Positions 13,682-15,583 of a stretch of DNA of 15,583 bases are shown one piece after another. Within the stretch, counting starts at the first letter, position 1. Every line of letters begins with the position of its first letter. Source of the stretch: Ilumatobacteraceae bacterium. Lineage in GTDB: Bacteria > Actinomycetota > Acidimicrobiia > Acidimicrobiales > Ilumatobacteraceae. Made by a program: the position numbers and the translations under genes. Under the pieces are notes generated by a model, which searched no databases, was not told the DNA's origin, and saw nothing but the letters and a program-made list of their open reading frames with translations. Location: positions 1-15,583 of the forward strand of contig JANQZQ010000102.1 in NCBI GenBank assembly GCA_030728545.1, written 5' to 3'.

Positions 13682-14991
13682 TTGAGCGCTACTCGTTGCC
13701 CGACATGGATGCGTTGTTTAGTGATGTTGCCCGCTTTGGGCGTTATCTCGAAATTGAATTACATGCCCTTGACGCTCAAGCGTCGCTCGGGGTGGTGCCG
13801 AGTGCAGCTGCCATTGCCTGTCGGGCACGAGCGCCACAAATTGATGCGGCGTTCGTTCAGGCCGTGAGCGAACGTGAGGCGATCACCAACCACGATGTGG
13901 CTGCATTTGTTGATGTGGTGCAAGAACGCATCGGTGGCGCCGAGGCAACTTGGGTGCACCATGGGCTGACCAGCAGTGACGTGGTGGATACCGCATGGTG
14001 TGCGATGTTGCGCGATGCAGCCGAACTCATCGACGCTTCGCTGGGTGAACTCATTTCGGTGTTGGTGCGAGAGGCGCGCGCCCATCGTGATACACCGATG
14101 ATTGGTCGTACGCACGGAATTCATGCTGAACCCACCACGTTTGGTGCCAAGGTTGCGCTGTGGGCGCTGCAGGTTGATCGTGATCGTCGCCGGATGAAAG
14201 CCGCACGCTTCACCGTGTCGGTGTGCAAGTTGTCTGGTGCTGTAGGCACATACAGCAATATTGACCCACGTGTTGAAGAACACGTTGCCCAGGCGATGGG
14301 TCTGCGTGCGGTGCCCGCAACACAAGTAGTGAGCCGCGACCGTCACGCCGAGTTTTTGTCTGCTTGTGCAAGCATCGCCGGAACTGTCGAGATGATTGCA
14401 GTCGAACTGCGTCACCTACAGCGCACCGAAGTTTCAGAAGTGCGCGAAGGTTTCGCGGTCGGCCAAAAAGGCAGCTCGGCAATGCCACACAAACGCAATC
14501 CGATTTCTGCCGAAACGTTGTCAGGTTTGAGCCGCGTAGTACGTGGCAATCTGCAAGCCGGGCTGCAGAACGTGGCGCTGTGGCACGAACGCGATATTTC
14601 GCACTCATCAGTTGAGCGCATCATTCTTCCCGATACGGCAACCCTCGCGTGTTACATGGTGCGTCGCTTGACCCGGCTCGTTGCCAACTGGGAAGTAGAC
14701 GTCGCACAGATGCGCACCAACCTGGATCTGACGAACGGGGCAATTTTCTCGCAGTCAGTGTTGCTGGTCTTGGTCGAAGCAGGCATGTCGCGTGATGTGG
14801 CGTACCGTCTGGTGCAAGAGGCCGCACGACGTGCTCGCGAAACCAATGCTTCACTGCGAGAGGTGTTGGGTGCGATGCCCGAGGTGTCAGAGGTGCTTGA
14901 CGCCAAGGCATTGGCCAATGCTTTTGATGTGCAGCGAGTGCTGCGTCATGCAGGGCGTGCAGTTGACGCGTTGAGCGACCTCGGCAGTTGA
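13678..14991 (+). CDS. purB: Adenylosuccinate lyase
   Basis: Fumarase-superfamily enzyme that cleaves adenylosuccinate to AMP and also SAICAR to AICAR, releasing fumarate; it thus acts on the PurA product and once earlier in IMP synthesis. The protein has 437 residues and begins with the typical MIERYSLPDM. Motifs are TNHDVAAFVD (70-79), GLTSSDVVDTA (96-106), GRTHGIHAEPTTFG with H146 (143-156), and the mobile signature loop GSSAMPHKRNP (265-275), which holds the catalytic serine. WHERDISHSSVERIILPD (302-319) is also typical. The GTG start is set by the GTGA overlap with the purA stop and by the match of the first residues to the family. The short form without a C-terminal extension resembles the Bacillus/Thermotoga type more than the E. 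coli type. It continues into pyrE with another 4-base overlap. Confidence 0.97.
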   Translation: MIERYSLPDMDALFSDVARFGRYLEIELHALDAQASLGVVPSAAAIACRARAPQIDAAFVQAVSEREAITNHDVAAFVDVVQERIGGAEATWVHHGLTSSDVVDTAWCAMLRDAAELIDASLGELISVLVREARAHRDTPMIGRTHGIHAEPTTFGAKVALWALQVDRDRRRMKAARFTVSVCKLSGAVGTYSNIDPRVEEHVAQAMGLRAVPATQVVSRDRHAEFLSACASIAGTVEMIAVELRHLQRTEVSEVREGFAVGQKGSSAMPHKRNPISAETLSGLSRVVRGNLQAGLQNVALWHERDISHSSVERIILPDTATLACYMVRRLTRLVANWEVDVAQMRTNLDLTNGAIFSQSVLLVLVEAGMSRDVAYRLVQEAARRARETNASLREVLGAMPEVSEVLDAKALANAFDVQRVLRHAGRAVDALSDLGS

Positions 14992-15566
14992 CGGCTGTGT
15001 CGTCGTTGCCTCCACTCAGTGATACACGGCACGCGCTTCGTCAACACGTGTTGGCGCATTCGCTAAAAACAGGAAACTTCACGCTCAAATCTGGTCGCAC
15101 GAGTAGTTGGTTCTTGGATACCAAACAAACAGCCTGTCGCTCTGACGGCATTCTGTTGGTTGCTGATGTCGCGTTGGCATTGCTACCAGCCGACGTCACG
15201 GCAATCGGTGGCTTGACGATGGGGGCCGACCCTGTGGCCTTCGGCATTGCCGCAATTGCTGCTAGTCGTGGAAGAACACTGCGCAGTTTTAGTGTGCGCA
15301 AAGAATCCAAAGATCACGGTGTCACCGGGCGTATCGCTGGGGCGCTGCAGCCAGGTGACAAAGTTGCAATTGTGGAAGACACGGTCACACGGGGAACATC
15401 AATCTTTGAAGCGGTCGAAGCGGTGCGCGCGTTCGGCGCACACCCCGTGTTCATCACTGTGATTGTGGATCGTGGTGGCACTTGCGCCGAGATGGCACGC
15501 GCCGCCAACATCGCGTATCAACCGATGCTCACCGCCCCCGAACTGGGCTACGACTACAACACGTAG
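14988..15566 (+). CDS. pyrE: Orotate phosphoribosyltransferase
   Basis: Transfers phosphoribose from PRPP to orotate, giving OMP in pyrimidine synthesis. The protein has 192 residues counted from TTG 14988, which overlaps the purB stop as TTGA; an in-frame GTG at 14997 is an equally plausible start, three codons later. Family features: GNFTLKSGRTSSWFLD (29-44) with K34, GGLTMGADPVAFG (74-86), the flexible catalytic loop RKESKDHG (104-111) with K105, K108 and H110, and the PRPP-binding motif VAIVEDTVTRGTS (126-138) with acidic E130-D131. There is no OMP decarboxylase fusion. It is the last gene seen in the purA operon, placing a pyrimidine gene under the same control as the AMP branch; both pathways meet at PRPP and nucleotide balance. 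A hairpin follows the stop codon directly. Confidence 0.95.
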   Translation: MTAVSSLPPLSDTRHALRQHVLAHSLKTGNFTLKSGRTSSWFLDTKQTACRSDGILLVADVALALLPADVTAIGGLTMGADPVAFGIAAIAASRGRTLRSFSVRKESKDHGVTGRIAGALQPGDKVAIVEDTVTRGTSIFEAVEAVRAFGAHPVFITVIVDRGGTCAEMARAANIAYQPMLTAPELGYDYNT

Positions 15567-15582
15567 GGCGGTGTCTACCGCC
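15567..15582 (+). terminator. Hairpin directly after pyrE
   Basis: GGCGGT-GTCT-ACCGCC forms a perfect 6-base-pair GC-rich stem with a four-base loop, beginning on the base after the pyrE stop. It is a likely terminator of the purA-purB-pyrE operon. The window ends one base later, so a T run cannot be checked. Confidence 0.5.
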
Positions 15583-15583
15583 G

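Noticed and set aside
13776..13789. Palindrome GACGCT-CA-AGCGTC, CTCAAG-like, within purB
   Set aside because: Considered as a HAIR-like site, but the spacing is wrong and it is inside coding sequence; best explained by chance codons.
1..15583. Mobile elements, CRISPR arrays, toxin-antitoxin pairs, tRNAs or a hidden defence system
   Set aside because: No terminal repeats, regular repeats, transposase motifs or cloverleaf-like segments were noticed on reading. Housekeeping genes fill nearly every base, leaving no room for an undescribed multi-gene system.

Overview
The window reads as chromosomal core-genome DNA from an actinobacterium, most likely of the class Acidimicrobiia or a close relative. 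This is inferred from four things. A dnaK-grpE-dnaJ-hspR-clpB operon lies behind a HAIR operator. DnaK lacks the segment that Gram-negative DnaKs carry in the nucleotide-binding domain. The transcription units have actinobacterial-style TANNNT -10 boxes. Base composition is moderately GC-rich by eye. There are no tRNA or rRNA genes, CRISPR arrays, insertion sequences or phage genes. Coding density is very high, and no gap between genes exceeds about 120 bases.

Left part (1-3463, minus strand): a large membrane-anchored Fe-S oxidoreductase of the heterodisulfide-reductase (CCG-domain) type runs off the left edge. It is preceded by a small stand-alone cyclic-nucleotide-binding protein and then by phosphoglycerate mutase (gpmA). 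A ribokinase (rbsK, 3508-4404, plus strand) diverges from gpmA across only 44 bases.

Middle part (4405-10979, plus strand): the protein-folding operon. HAIR operator, -10 box and Shine-Dalgarno precede dnaK (Hsp70), grpE (exchange factor), dnaJ (Hsp40 with a full zinc finger), hspR (MerR-type repressor) and clpB (Hsp100 disaggregase). HspR is expected to bind the HAIR site, probably with DnaK, and so set the level of the machine that includes its own gene. The operon ends in a 20-base convergent junction with overlapping palindromes.

Right part (10980-15583): a minus-strand HisD-family dehydrogenase, two of whose four expected zinc ligands appear changed, faces clpB. It diverges from a tightly overlapping nucleotide operon purA-purB-pyrE (IMP to AMP, and orotate to OMP). 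That operon ends at a strong hairpin on the last bases of the window.

Most of the window is standard housekeeping DNA. The points most worth checking are the altered HisD metal site, a ClpB shortened by about 20 residues between sensor 1 and the arginine-finger region of its second AAA+ module, a repeated TANNNT-N6/7-start pattern suggesting leaderless transcripts, and the pairing of a cyclic-nucleotide sensor with an electron-transfer protein.
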